A stretch of 45,737 nucleotides of DNA from CAZNGF01 sp964572855. Its GTDB lineage: Bacteria; Bipolaricaulota; Bipolaricaulia; RBG-16-55-9; JAJCYT01. The notes under the pieces were generated by a model. That model saw nothing but the letters and a program-made list of their open reading frames with translations. It had not been told where the DNA came from and did no database searches. Positions 1 to 7,982 of the stretch are shown here, in pieces. The first letter of the stretch is position 1. Every line of letters starts with the position of its first letter. The stretch covers positions 1 to 45,737 of the forward strand of contig CAZNGF010000010.1 in the NCBI GenBank assembly GCA_964572855.1. The letters run 5' to 3'. Position numbers and translations under genes: made by a program.

Positions 1-272
1 GCATCGCGTTCCAGGGCTTGCCGCCGCTGGCGCCCTGGCACTGGGCGATCGTGGCCTGGCTGGCCGCGGTCAACACGGCCTTTGCCTTCACGCTCTGGAA
101 CCACACGCTCAAGCGGCTGAGCGCGATGGAGTCCAGCGTCCTCAACAACACGATGCTGATCCAGATCGCTCTGTTGGCCTGGGTGTTCCTGGGCGAGGGG
201 CTCGGCGGCTTCGAGATCGCGGGCCTGGCGTTGGCGGCGGCGGGGGCGTTGCTGGTGCAACTGCGGCGGTAG
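1..272 (+). CDS. EamA/DMT-family transporter, C-terminal part (cut by window edge)
   Basis: The reading frame is open to the left edge and ends with TAG at 270-272, so only the last 90 or so residues are present. They show two hydrophobic helices (around HWAIVAWLAAVNTAFAF and LIQIALLAWVFLGE), the intervening LWNHTLKRLSAMESSVL segment, and a last helix rich in Ala/Leu/Gly. The pattern of a helix, a conserved small-residue loop, and a GE at the end of the next helix is typical of the second EamA repeat of drug/metabolite transporters. These are inner-membrane exporters whose substrate cannot be told from sequence. The TTG at position 18 is not a real start: the frame continues upstream of it in the same register. 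Family call is fairly sure; substrate unknown. Confidence 0.75.
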   Translation, partial: IAFQGLPPLAPWHWAIVAWLAAVNTAFAFTLWNHTLKRLSAMESSVLNNTMLIQIALLAWVFLGEGLGGFEIAGLALAAAGALLVQLRR

Positions 273-282
273 GATAGCTTGT

Positions 283-306
283 CGGGGCGCACGGCCGTGC
301 GCCCCG
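283..306. repeat. Dispersed perfect palindrome, copy 1
   Basis: CGGGGCGCACGG followed directly by its reverse complement CCGTGCGCCCCG, 24 nt with no loop. The same core occurs as a longer palindrome at 25421-25448, and a loop variant is at 6591-6618. It lies 10 bp behind the transporter gene, a typical place for a repetitive extragenic palindrome that can also act as a transcription stop. Confidence 0.8.
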
Positions 307-542
307 AGCCCATGAGCTCCTTCCTCGACATGGGGCCAGTGTATCAAACCAAACGGTCGGAGGCCGACCCGCGCGATACAATCGAACGCGCGTACGCCCC
401 TGTGGGCAAGAGCCGAATCGAAATTGGACGATCGAACGATTCGAGGCCCGAAGCGAGACGCGGCGGCGGTTTCGCCCCCACGAACCCGCTGCCGGGCGGG
501 AAAGCGGGGCCAAAGCCGAATAAGTCTCAACTGGCCGCGTTC

Positions 543-571
543 TTGAACTCGTGAGGGGTGCGTCATAGTAT
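543..571 (+). promoter_or_regulatory. Predicted promoter of sucA
   Basis: TTGAAC (543-548), 17 bp, TAGTAT (566-571). Predicted transcription start near 578, which lies after the GTG at 558 and the ATG at 570 and so favours the ATG at 630 as the sucA start. Not experimentally known. Confidence 0.45.
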
Positions 572-629
572 GAGCGAGCCAACGCCAAAACGCGAAAGGG
601 GCGGGCAAAGGCAGGAGCAGCCGACCACC

Positions 630-3470
630 ATGAGCTTCGATTCACTCGACGTCCTCGCGCGCGCCAACCCGGACTACGTCGATCGTCTCTATCGGCAGTA
701 CAGGCAGGATCCGAACAGCGTGGACGAGCGCTGGGCGCTCGTGTTCGCCGGCTACGAGTTCGCGCTCAGCTCGGGCGCGGCCGCGACGCCGGCCGGGCCG
801 CAGAACCCGCCGGGCGTGCTGGACTTGGTTCACTCGTTCCGCGCCTTCGGCCACCTGATCGCCGACAGCGACCCGCTGGGCCAGTGCCCCACCGAGCACC
901 CCTTCTTCGAGGAGGTCGAGTCGCGCTTCGCGCCCGAGGACCTGGCGCGCACCGTCACCAGCCCGTTCCACGGGCTCGAGACCACGACGCTCAAGCAGCT
1001 CGAGGCCGCGCTGCGCGAGACGTACTGCGGCGGGTTCACGGTGGAGTTCATGCACCTGTTCGACAAGGAGCGGCGCGACTGGCTGCTGGAGCGCATGGAG
1101 CCGGCGCGCAACCGCCCCCAGCTCGAGCCCAACGACCGCCGCCGCGTGCTCAAGCGGCTCATCATGGCCGAGGGCTTCGAGCGCTTCCTGCACACCAAGT
1201 ACCGCGGCAGCAAGCGCTTCTCGCTGGAAGGGGGGGAGGCACTCATCCCGCTGCTCGACACGCTGGTCGAGGAGACCCACCGGCGCCAGGTCGAGGAGAT
1301 CGTCTTCGGCATGCCGCACCGCGGCCGGCTCAACGTGCTGGGCCACATCCTGAAAAAACCCTACGAGAACATCTTGGCCGAGTTCGAAGGGCTGCAGGAG
1401 CAGGAGGACGTCAAGTACCACCTGGGCTACTCCCACGACCACGTCACCAGCGAGGGGCACAAGATCCACCTCACGCTGAGCGCCAACCCCAGCCACCTGG
1501 AGGCCGTCGACCCGGTCGTGCTGGGCATGGTGCGCGCCAAGCAGACCGCGCGCGCTGATGCCAACCGGGAGCGCGTCATCCCCGTGCTCATGCACGGCGA
1601 CGCGGCCTTCACGGGCGAGGGCATCGTCTACGAGACGCTCGAGCTCTCCAGCCTGGACAGCTTCACCATCGGCGGGACGATCCACATCCTGATCAACAAC
1701 CAGGTGGGCTTCACCACCGACCCCGAGGACGGGCGCTCGACCCCGTATGCCTCCGACGTGGCGCGCGTGCTGCAGGCGCCCGTGTTCCACGTCAACGCCG
1801 ACGACCCCGAGGCGGCCGTCTGGGCCGCCGAGCTGGCCTTCGGCTTCCGACAGCGCTTCAAAACGGACGTGTTCATCAACCTGGTGTGCTACCGGCGCTA
1901 CGGCCACAACGAGCTGGACGACCCGACCTTCACCCAGCCGCGCATGTACGCCGTCATCAAGAACCACCCCACGGTGGACCAACGCTACGAAGGGCGCCTG
2001 GTCGACGACGGCGCCATCACGCCCGAGGACGCGCAGGCGATGCGCGACGAGGTGCGCGACCGGCTCGAAGAGGCCCTCAAGACCGCGCGCGAGCACAAGG
2101 AGATCCCCAAGGTGGACCGCCCCTTCGAGGGCGAGTGGGCCGCGTTCGGCCCCGCCGGCGAGGACTGGACGGCCCGGACCCGGGTCGAGCCCGAGCGGCT
2201 TAAGCAAATCGCCGAGTCCATCACGCGCTTGCCCGAGGGGTTCACGCCCCACGCGCGCATCCCGAAGTTGTTTGGGCAGATGCGCGATTTGGTCGCAAGC
2301 GGCCGGGGGCTGCACTGGGCTGCCGGCGAGACGCTGGCCTACGGGGCGCTGCTGTTGGAGGGGACCCCCGTGCGCCTCTGCGGCCAGGACAGCGCACGCG
2401 GGACCTTCTCGCACCGCCACGCCGTGCTGTTCGACGCCGAGACGGGCGAGCCTTACGTCCCGCTCAACCACATCGAGGAAGGGCAAGCGGAGATCGAGGT
2501 CGTCAACTCGCCACTGAGCGAGGCGGGCGTGCTGGGCTTCGAGTACGGCATGTCGAGCGCCGACCCGTACCGTCTGTTCATCTGGGAGGCGCAGTACGGC
2601 GACTTCGCCAACGGCGCGCAGGTCGTGATCGACCAGTTCATCGCCAGCGCCGAGGCCAAGTGGAAGCGCCAGAGCGGGCTCGTGCTGCTGCTGCCCCACG
2701 GCTACGAGGGCCAGGGGCCCGAGCACTCCAGCGCGCGCCTGGAGCGCTACCTGCAGCTGTGCGCCGACCGCAACATGCAGGTGATCCACCCCACCACGCC
2801 CGCGCAGATCTTCCACGCGCTGCGGCGCCAGATGCACCGCCCGTTCCGCAAGCCGCTGGTCGTGATGTCCCCCAAGAGCATGCTGCGCCACAAGGAGGCC
2901 GTCTCGGACCTGGCGGATTTCACCGAGCGCGACTTTTCACTCGTGTTGCCCGACCCGAGTGCGCCTGAGCCCGAAGGCGTGCGGCGCGTGCTGCTGTGCT
3001 CGGGCAAGGTCTACTACACGCTGAGCGCGGCGCGCGCCGAGCGCGAGCTCGGGGACGAGGTCGCGCTCGTGCGCGTCGAGCAGCTCTACCCCTTCCCGGC
3101 GGACGAGACCCTGGCCGCCGTCGGGGCCTACCCCCAGGAGGCCGAGGTGCTCTGGGTGCAGGAGGAGCCGCAGAACCAGGGCGCGTGGCCCTTCGTCGGG
3201 CCGCGGCTGCACCACCTGCTGGAGGGGCGCGGCGTGCGCTACGTGGGCCGGCCGGCCTCGGCCAGCCCGGCCACGGGCAGCTTCAAGGTGCACCAGGCCG
3301 AGGAGAAGGCGTTGGTGGACGCCGCGTTCGACCTGGAGCGCCAGGGCGCGCCGGTGGGCGAACCCGTGACCGCGCAGCGCTCGGACGCGGCGCAGCAGGA
3401 CAACCCGTCCCCGACGGCCGACGGGGACGAGAGCGCGAAGGCGAAGACCGGGAAGCTGTGGGACGCTTGA
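630..3470 (+). CDS. sucA: 2-oxoglutarate dehydrogenase E1 component
   Basis: Thiamine-diphosphate-dependent E1o, which decarboxylates 2-oxoglutarate in the TCA cycle and passes the succinyl group to the lipoyl arm of E2. The protein is about 946 aa, close to the usual length. Visible hallmarks are the N-terminal E2-binding segment (ANPDYVDRLYRQY), the MPHRGRLNVL motif, the ThDP-binding stretch GDAAFTGEG followed by INNQVGFTT, and the C-terminal transketolase-type domain with LLPHGYEGQGPEHSSAR and EEPQNQGAW. Start choice: the frame is open back to a GTG at 558 and an ATG at 570, but the predicted promoter would start RNA near 578, and the N-terminus from the ATG at 630 matches the family. The last 40 residues are polar and low-complexity. 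sucB follows 60 bp downstream in the same direction, so the two are probably co-transcribed. Confidence 0.93.
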   Translation: MSFDSLDVLARANPDYVDRLYRQYRQDPNSVDERWALVFAGYEFALSSGAAATPAGPQNPPGVLDLVHSFRAFGHLIADSDPLGQCPTEHPFFEEVESRFAPEDLARTVTSPFHGLETTTLKQLEAALRETYCGGFTVEFMHLFDKERRDWLLERMEPARNRPQLEPNDRRRVLKRLIMAEGFERFLHTKYRGSKRFSLEGGEALIPLLDTLVEETHRRQVEEIVFGMPHRGRLNVLGHILKKPYENILAEFEGLQEQEDVKYHLGYSHDHVTSEGHKIHLTLSANPSHLEAVDPVVLGMVRAKQTARADANRERVIPVLMHGDAAFTGEGIVYETLELSSLDSFTIGGTIHILINNQVGFTTDPEDGRSTPYASDVARVLQAPVFHVNADDPEAAVWAAELAFGFRQRFKTDVFINLVCYRRYGHNELDDPTFTQPRMYAVIKNHPTVDQRYEGRLVDDGAITPEDAQAMRDEVRDRLEEALKTAREHKEIPKVDRPFEGEWAAFGPAGEDWTARTRVEPERLKQIAESITRLPEGFTPHARIPKLFGQMRDLVASGRGLHWAAGETLAYGALLLEGTPVRLCGQDSARGTFSHRHAVLFDAETGEPYVPLNHIEEGQAEIEVVNSPLSEAGVLGFEYGMSSADPYRLFIWEAQYGDFANGAQVVIDQFIASAEAKWKRQSGLVLLLPHGYEGQGPEHSSARLERYLQLCADRNMQVIHPTTPAQIFHALRRQMHRPFRKPLVVMSPKSMLRHKEAVSDLADFTERDFSLVLPDPSAPEPEGVRRVLLCSGKVYYTLSAARAERELGDEVALVRVEQLYPFPADETLAAVGAYPQEAEVLWVQEEPQNQGAWPFVGPRLHHLLEGRGVRYVGRPASASPATGSFKVHQAEEKALVDAAFDLERQGAPVGEPVTAQRSDAAQQDNPSPTADGDESAKAKTGKLWDA

Positions 3471-3530
3471 TTCGGCGCTCCGCGCGGGTACGATCGAGGA
3501 TATCACGCACTCAGGAGGCATCGGAACGCG

Positions 3531-4623
3531 ATGGCAGACGCGGTTGAGATCAAGATCCCGTCGTTGGGCGAGTCGATCACCGAGGGCGTGATCGCCAGTT
3601 GGGTCAAAGGGGACGGCGAACACGTCGAGGCCGACGAGACGCTCATCGAACTCGAGACCGACAAGGCCGTCATGGAGATCCCCTCGNNNNNNNNNNNNNN
3701 NNNNNNNNNNNNNNNNNNNNNNNNNNNNNNNNNNNNNNNNNNNNNNNNNNNNNNNNNNNNNNNNNNNNNNNNNNNNNNNNNNNNNNCCCGGCACGGGCAA
3801 GGGCGGCCGGCTCACCAAGGCCGACGTGCTCGACTACCTGGAGGCCAAGCCCGAGTCCGACGAGCAGAAATCCGATTCCAAGGCAAGCACCGAGGCCGCT
3901 GCCGAGCCGACGACCGCCTCCGACGAGGAAGTGCGCCGCGAGCCCATGAGCCGCATCCGCCAGCGCATCGCCCAGCGCCTGGTCGAAGCGCAACAGAACG
4001 CGGCCATCCTGAGCACCTTCAATGACGTGGACATGTCGGCGGTGATGGCGCTCAGGAAGAAGTACAAGGACGCCTTCGAGCAGAAGCACGGCGTCAAGCT
4101 GGGCTTCATGTCGCTGTTCGGGCGCGCCGTGATCCAGGCCCTGCGCGAAATCCCCCAGCTCAACGCCCAGATCGAGGGGACGGATATCGTCTACCACCAG
4201 CACGTCCACCTCGGCATCGCGGTCAGCACCGAGCGCGGCCTCATGGTCCCCGTCGTGCGCTACGCCGATCGCATGAGCGTTCCCGAGCTGGAGCGCGCCG
4301 TCGGCGAGTTGGCGGCCAAGGGCCGCGACGGCAAGATCACGCCGGACGACCTCTCGGGCGGCACGTTCAGCATCTCCAACGGCGGGATCTTCGGCTCGTT
4401 GCTGTCGACGCCCATTCTCAATCCCCCGCAGTCCGGCATCCTGGGAATGCACCGCATCGAGGAGCGCCCCGTGGCTATCGATGGGCAGGTCGAGATCCGG
4501 CCCATGATGTACCTGGCCGTCTCCTACGACCACCGCCTGGTCGACGGGCGCGAGGCCGTGACTTTCCTCAAGCACGTCAAAGAATTTCTGGAGGACCCGC
4601 AGCGCCTGCTGCTTGAAATCTGA
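3531..4623 (+). CDS. sucB: Dihydrolipoamide succinyltransferase (E2), interrupted by assembly gap
   Basis: E2 core of the 2-oxoglutarate dehydrogenase complex, transferring succinyl from its lipoyl-lysine to CoA. The N-terminal 52 residues before the gap are the start of a lipoyl domain (IPSLGESITEGVI and the lipoyl lysine in ELETDKAVMEIPS). After the gap come the end of the peripheral-subunit-binding domain (TGKGGRLTKADVLDYL), a flexible acidic linker, and the acyltransferase domain with the active-site SYDHRLVDGREAV (His and Asp-Gly). The halves are in different reading frames across the 100 Ns, so the gap has nominal length; compared with the family roughly 75-90 residues are missing. Ribosome site CAGGAGG lies upstream of the ATG at 3531. 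The alternative that this is a pyruvate or branched-chain E2 is unlikely next to sucA. Confidence 0.9.
3687..3786. other. Assembly gap (100 N)
   Basis: Exactly 100 undetermined bases inside sucB, the usual scaffold placeholder. The reading frames of the two flanks differ by one register, so the true length is not 100 bp. Confidence 0.99.
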
Positions 4624-4645
4624 TTGAATCCCAAACGTGGGGCCC

Positions 4646-4684
4646 GCTGTGTGGGCCGCGATGTTGCGATTCGGCCCGCACAGC
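4646..4684. repeat. Long stem-loop between sucB and lpd
   Basis: Arms GCTGTGTGGGCCG (4646-4658) and CGGCCCGCACAGC (4672-4684) pair in 12 of 13 positions plus one G-U, with a 13-nt loop. No U-run follows, so it is either a dispersed extragenic palindrome or a weak/processed terminator after sucB. A shorter related hairpin with the same TGTAGGGC border is seen near 42371-42390. Confidence 0.6.
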
Positions 4685-4776
4685 TTGCCCTACATGTCTG
4701 TGACCCCGCACAATTGGTCAAACCCACGTCGATGCGCTAAGGTGAACCGCATTCCCCGCGACGAGGTTGAGCGCCC

Positions 4777-6183
4777 ATGAGCGAAAACCCAACGTACGAC
4801 CTGATCGTGATCGGTGCCGGGCCGGGCGGCTACGTGGCCGCCATCCGCGCCGCGCAGTTGGGCCTGCGCGCCGCCTGTGTCGAGAAGGAGCCCCAGCTGG
4901 GCGGGACGTGTCTGCGCGTGGGCTGCATCCCCTCCAAGGCGCTGCTCGACTCCAGCGAGCTGTTCCACCAAGCCCGCCGGAACTTCCAGGAGCACGGCAT
5001 CCAGCTGGGCGAGGTCGGGCTGGATCTATCCAAGATGCTCAAGCGCAAGGATAAGATCGTGGACGGCCTCGCGCAGGAGGTGGACGGGCTGTTCAAGAAG
5101 CACAAGGTCGCGCGCGTCCAGGGCACGGCTTCGATCTTGGAGCCCGGCAAGGTCAGGGTCACGGGGGACAAGAACACACAGACGTTGGAGTCCAAACACG
5201 TGCTGATCGCCACCGGCTCGACGCCGGCCGCGCTGGCGGACGTGCCCTTCGACGGCAAGCGCGTCGTGAGCTCGACCGAGGCGCTCTCGTTTGCCAAGGT
5301 CCCCGAGCGGTTGCTGGTGATCGGCGGTGGCTACATCGGGCTGGAGCTGGGCTCGGTGTGGGCGCGGCTGGGCAGCAACGTGACCGTGGTCGAGATGCTG
5401 GACCGAATCGTGCCCCACATGGACGCCGAGCTGAGCAAACGGCTCCAGCAGGCGCTGGAGCGCCAGGGCTTGCAGTTCGTGCTCTCGGCCAGGGCGGCGG
5501 GCATGGAGGCGCAGCAGGACGGGGTGCGCGTCCTACTCCAGACCCGGGACGGTGGCAAGCGCTTCGAGACCGTGGAACGCGTGCTGGTGGCCGCCGGCCG
5601 CAGGCCCCACACCGAGGGGCTCGGCCTGGAGCCGCTCAAGATCGAGACCGACAAGGCGGGGCGCATCATCGTGGACGAGCGCTACGAGACGTCCGTCCAA
5701 GGGATCTACGCCATCGGCGACGTGATTCCGGGGTTGATGCTGGCGCACAAGGCGGAAGAAGAGGGCATCGCCGTGGCCGAGTTGCTTGCGGGGCAGGCCG
5801 GGCACGTGAACTACGGGGCCATCCCGTCCGTGGTTTACACGCACCCCGAGTTCGCCTCCGTCGGCAAAACCGAGGCCGAGTGCCAGAACGAGGGGATCGC
5901 GGTTCGCATCGGGAAGTTCCCCTTCAAGGCCAACGGCCGCGCGCGCGGCGCGGGCGAGACCGACGGTTTGGTCAAGCTGTTGGCCGACGCCGGCACCGAT
6001 CGCGTGCTGGGCGTCCACATCTTGGGTCCGCACGCCTCGGACCTGATCGCCGAGTGCGCCCTGGCGCTGGAATTCTCGGCCAGCGCCGAGGACATCGCCC
6101 GCACCTGCCACGCCCACCCCAGCTTCCCCGAGGCCATCAAGGAAGCCGCCCTGGACCTGGCCGGCCGGGTGATTCACACGTAG
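4777..6183 (+). CDS. lpd: Dihydrolipoyl dehydrogenase (E3)
   Basis: FAD-dependent E3 that reoxidises the dihydrolipoyl arm of E2 and reduces NAD. It is 468 aa, the normal length. The N-terminus has the FAD-binding GAGPGGYVAAIRAAQLG, then the redox-active disulfide GGTCLRVGCIPSKALL, the NAD-binding GGGYIGLELGSVWARLG, the second FAD motif in GIYAIGDVIPG, and the C-terminal catalytic HAHPSFPEA (His-Glu pair). The ATG at 4777 is preceded by GAGGTTGAG at ribosome-binding distance. It lies 153 bp behind sucB with a stem-loop between, so it may be transcribed separately; a weak promoter pair TTGGTC..TAAGGT precedes it. E3 may also serve other 2-oxoacid dehydrogenases or the glycine cleavage system. 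Confidence 0.95.
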   Translation: MSENPTYDLIVIGAGPGGYVAAIRAAQLGLRAACVEKEPQLGGTCLRVGCIPSKALLDSSELFHQARRNFQEHGIQLGEVGLDLSKMLKRKDKIVDGLAQEVDGLFKKHKVARVQGTASILEPGKVRVTGDKNTQTLESKHVLIATGSTPAALADVPFDGKRVVSSTEALSFAKVPERLLVIGGGYIGLELGSVWARLGSNVTVVEMLDRIVPHMDAELSKRLQQALERQGLQFVLSARAAGMEAQQDGVRVLLQTRDGGKRFETVERVLVAAGRRPHTEGLGLEPLKIETDKAGRIIVDERYETSVQGIYAIGDVIPGLMLAHKAEEEGIAVAELLAGQAGHVNYGAIPSVVYTHPEFASVGKTEAECQNEGIAVRIGKFPFKANGRARGAGETDGLVKLLADAGTDRVLGVHILGPHASDLIAECALALEFSASAEDIARTCHAHPSFPEAIKEAALDLAGRVIHT

Positions 6184-6209
6184 AGCCTCCGCCCCTTCAC
6201 TCCCGCGAC

Positions 6210-6240
6210 GTCATTCTGAACGAAGTGAAGAATCTCCCCC
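6210..6240. repeat. Dispersed repeat of the GTCATTCTGA..GAAGAATCTCC type
   Basis: GTCATTCTGAACGAAGTGAAG followed by AATCTCCCCC lies directly behind lpd. Sequences of this kind (ATTCTGA...GAAGAATCTC) are common extragenic repeats in many environmental bacterial genomes. A related element in the opposite orientation is at 38544-38600. Confidence 0.5.
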
Positions 6241-6257
6241 GCTATCCGCGTCCCCAA

Positions 6258-6286
6258 TTGAAACCACAGGACGGCTTGGGTAGAAT
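6258..6286 (+). promoter_or_regulatory. Promoter of the tRNA-Thr gene
   Basis: TTGAAA (6258-6263), exactly 17 bp, TAGAAT (6281-6286). Predicted start near 6293, six bases before the mature tRNA 5' end. Confidence 0.7.
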
Positions 6287-6298
6287 GTGGCGCACCGT

Positions 6299-6373
6299 GC
6301 CGGCGTAGCTCAGAGGCAGAGCAACGGTTTCGTAAACCGTAGGTCGGTGGTTCGACTCCACTCGCCGGCTCCA
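6299..6373 (+). tRNA. tRNA-Thr (anticodon CGU)
   Basis: A full cloverleaf can be drawn: acceptor arms GCCGGCG (6299-6305) and CGCCGGC (6363-6369), discriminator T and an encoded CCA (6371-6373); D-arm AGCTC..GAGC; anticodon stem ACGGT/ACCGT enclosing TTCGTAA, giving anticodon CGT; T-arm with GGTTCGACTCC. The anticodon CGU reads ACG, threonine. It has its own strong promoter just upstream and no U-run terminator that I can see. Confidence 0.96.
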
Positions 6374-6440
6374 CCCAACCCTTGATTCTCAAATTCAAAC
6401 CGTTCGGTTGAGCAGGCGATTCGTGACGGGCGTGCTCCCC

Positions 6441-6539
6441 GGCGATCAGCGCCAATGTGCCGCGATCCTTCGGCGAGCGACGGACCTCGTCCAGGCCGGC
6501 TTGCAGCGCCTCCAGCGTCAGGTGGGTGGCTTCGGTCAT
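6441..6539 (-). pseudogene. Remnant of a MOSC-domain protein gene (N-terminal fragment)
   Basis: On the minus strand the frame from an ATG at 6539 reads MTEATHLTLEALQAGLDEVR followed by RSPKDRGTLALI. The pattern of a Leu-rich start, a short helix and SPKDxGxLxLI resembles the start of small MOSC-domain proteins (molybdenum-cofactor sulfurase C-terminal fold). After about 33 residues the similarity stops and the frame runs into unrelated sequence and then the tRNA. No MOSC catalytic part is present, so I read it as a truncated relic beside the tRNA-Thr gene. Recognition rests on memory of the family, so confidence is moderate. Confidence 0.45.
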
Positions 6540-6590
6540 GTGGCGTACCTCGCAGCGGGGAATGGTCACTCAATCGTATATGGGGATGAA

Positions 6591-6618
6591 GTAGGGGCGC
6601 TTTGCGAAGCGCCCCTAC
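6591..6618. repeat. Dispersed palindrome, loop variant; possible terminator of thiB
   Basis: GTAGGGGCGCTT, loop TGCG, AAGCGCCCCTAC: a 12-bp perfect stem. It shares the outer GTAGGGGCGC/GCGCCCCTAC arms with the palindrome at 25421-25448. It begins 8 bp beyond the stop of thiB on the minus strand, so it could end that transcript. Confidence 0.75.
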
Positions 6619-6626
6619 GGCTTTCA

Positions 6627-7664
6627 TCACCCGCCGGTGAGCACGTCGGACCAAGCGCGCAGCCAGCCCTCCAGGTTCTCGCCGACGCGCTCGGCGTCGA
6701 GGGCGACGGGCTGGGGGGGCTGGACGGCGTTCTGGTAGAACTTGACCGGCAGCAGCGCCTCGGGGTTGCTGGGGAACATCCACTCCGAGGTCGGCAGCAG
6801 CGCCTGCACCTCGCGCGAGAGCAGGAAGTCCACGAAGCGGCGCGCCAGCTCGGGCTGGTCGGTCGAATCCACCACGCCCGCGCCGAACACGGTGCGGTAG
6901 CCCTGGTTGTTCAGCAGCAGGACGCGGATCCGCTCGCTCCCGTTCACGATCACGTCGAAGGCGTGGTCGGTCGAGAAGCTCACCATCATGGGGGCCTCGC
7001 CCTGGGTGAACAGGTTGAACGCCTCGGTCCAGCCCGGCGTCACGGTGAGCACGTTGGGCAGCAACTCGCGCCAGTAGTCCAGGTAGCCGGGATCGCCCAG
7101 ATGGTGGATCGTCCAGAGCAGGAAGCTCAGGCCCGGACTGCTGGTGCGCGGGTCCTGCACGAGCAGCGCGTCCCGGAAGCGCGCGTCCAGCAGGTCCTCG
7201 AACGTGCGCGGCAGTTCGTCTTCGGCAATTTGCTCGGCGTCGTAGACGAGCGTGATGAAGCCGTGCTCGTACGGCACGAGCCGGTTCATCGGATCGAAGC
7301 GCAGGTCCGCCGGGATGCGGGCCAGGTTCGGGACGGCCTCTTCGTTCAGCGGGACGAACGCCCCGTCGCGCGTGGCGGTGCGCAGGTCGTTGGCCTCGAC
7401 GCCGATGAAGACGTCTGCGGACGTCCCGCCGCTGTCGCGCTCGGAGCGCAGGCGCGCCAGCATCGCGCGCGAGTCGTCCGTGGCCACGAACTGCACGTCG
7501 GTCCCGCTGGTCTCCTCGAAGCGGGACGCGATCTCTCTGGCCGGGCCGAAGGAGACGAAGCTGTCGTAGGTATAGACCACCAAAGGCGTTTGACCGTGCC
7601 CGCCCACGGGAATCAGCGCGGCCAGCAGCAGCGCCAGCGCGCCCCATTGCAGCGTGCGTGTCAT
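6627..7664 (-). CDS. thiB: Thiamine ABC transporter substrate-binding protein (ThiB-like)
   Basis: Periplasmic solute-binding protein, 345 aa, with a signal peptide at residues 1-25 (MTRTLQWGALALLLAALIP, cleaved near GHG-Q). The mature protein starts LVVYTYDSFVSFGPA, typical of the ThiB family, with DVFIGVEANDL, YEHGFITLVYD and FLLSREVQALLPTSEWMFP later on. The TPP riboswitch immediately upstream supports thiamine, TPP or a precursor as ligand. ThiP (permease) and ThiQ (ATPase) partners are not adjacent: the next sequence downstream is a palindrome and a MOSC remnant. It must use components encoded elsewhere, or be a relic of a larger operon. A GAGGAGG-like site precedes the ATG. Confidence 0.87.
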   Translation of the reverse strand: MTRTLQWGALALLLAALIPVGGHGQTPLVVYTYDSFVSFGPAREIASRFEETSGTDVQFVATDDSRAMLARLRSERDSGGTSADVFIGVEANDLRTATRDGAFVPLNEEAVPNLARIPADLRFDPMNRLVPYEHGFITLVYDAEQIAEDELPRTFEDLLDARFRDALLVQDPRTSSPGLSFLLWTIHHLGDPGYLDYWRELLPNVLTVTPGWTEAFNLFTQGEAPMMVSFSTDHAFDVIVNGSERIRVLLLNNQGYRTVFGAGVVDSTDQPELARRFVDFLLSREVQALLPTSEWMFPSNPEALLPVKFYQNAVQPPQPVALDAERVGENLEGWLRAWSDVLTGG

Positions 7665-7763
7665 CGGGATTCCTCCTCGGTGCGTCGGGCAAGGGGGAGG
7701 ATTAGGCGCGCGGTCCGGGCGAGGAAGCGTCCTGTGGGTTGAAGAGGGTGGTGTGCGTCCAGT

Positions 7764-7856
7764 TGCATCCCTCCGCCGGTGTCATCCGGATCAGGTTCAA
7801 AGGGTCGAAGCCGTGGCTTCCTCTCAGCCCGCCCGCGCGGGCTCCCCTTGCTCCCT
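7764..7856 (-). promoter_or_regulatory. TPP riboswitch (THI element)
   Basis: Read on the minus strand the region holds the conserved blocks of the thiamine pyrophosphate riboswitch in order: GGGGAGCC, a GC-rich P3 hairpin, GGCTGAGAGG, GACCCTTTGAACCTGATCC, and GGATGACACCGGCGGAGGGA. It lies about 100 nt upstream of the thiB start and about 5 nt behind a promoter. By analogy with known THI elements, TPP binding would lower expression of the transporter gene. Whether control is at translation or termination is not clear; I see no obvious U-run between it and thiB. Confidence 0.93.
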
Positions 7857-7858
7857 TT

Positions 7859-7887
7859 ACCCTAACGAACCAGCTCGGGGTTTGCAA
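7859..7887 (-). promoter_or_regulatory. Promoter of riboswitch-thiB transcript
   Basis: On the minus strand TTGCAA (7887-7882), 17 bp, TAGGGT (7864-7859), giving a start near 7852, right at the 5' edge of the riboswitch. Confidence 0.6.
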
Positions 7888-7921
7888 CGGGGGGGGGACG
7901 TGTTGGCTTGAGCACTCGGCT

Positions 7922-7959
7922 AAAAGAGAAAAGGGTGCGCCCGCAAGCGAGCGCACCCT
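7922..7959 (-). terminator. Rho-independent terminator of the small RHH gene
   Basis: On the minus strand AGGGTGCGC, a 10-nt loop, GCGCACCCT, then TTTTCTCTTTT. A 9-bp GC-rich stem with a U-rich tail 23 bp beyond the stop of the 55-aa gene. Confidence 0.85.
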
Positions 7960-7982
7960 CCGAGCCGATGCTTCGTGTGGTC

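Larger units (their letters stand above)
273..629. other. Intergenic region before sucA
   Basis: No gene with a credible start, ribosome site and recognisable protein is visible here on either strand. It holds a 24-nt perfect palindrome at 283-306 (listed separately) close behind the transporter stop, which could end that transcript, and a promoter-like pair at 543-571. The rest looks like unremarkable GC-rich spacer. Confidence 0.5.

Noticed and set aside
279..554. 91-codon open frame before sucA.
   Set aside because: Starts inside a palindromic repeat, no ribosome site and no family resemblance; treated as spacer.
642..2891. Very long open frame on the minus strand opposite sucA.
   Set aside because: GC-rich codon shadow of sucA: low-complexity, Val/Gly/Leu/Arg-rich, no recognisable domain and no start signals.
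6310..7692. 460-codon minus-strand frame overlapping thiB.
   Set aside because: Other-frame shadow of thiB; Arg/Ala/Gly-rich without domains, while the thiB frame has a signal peptide and clear family motifs.
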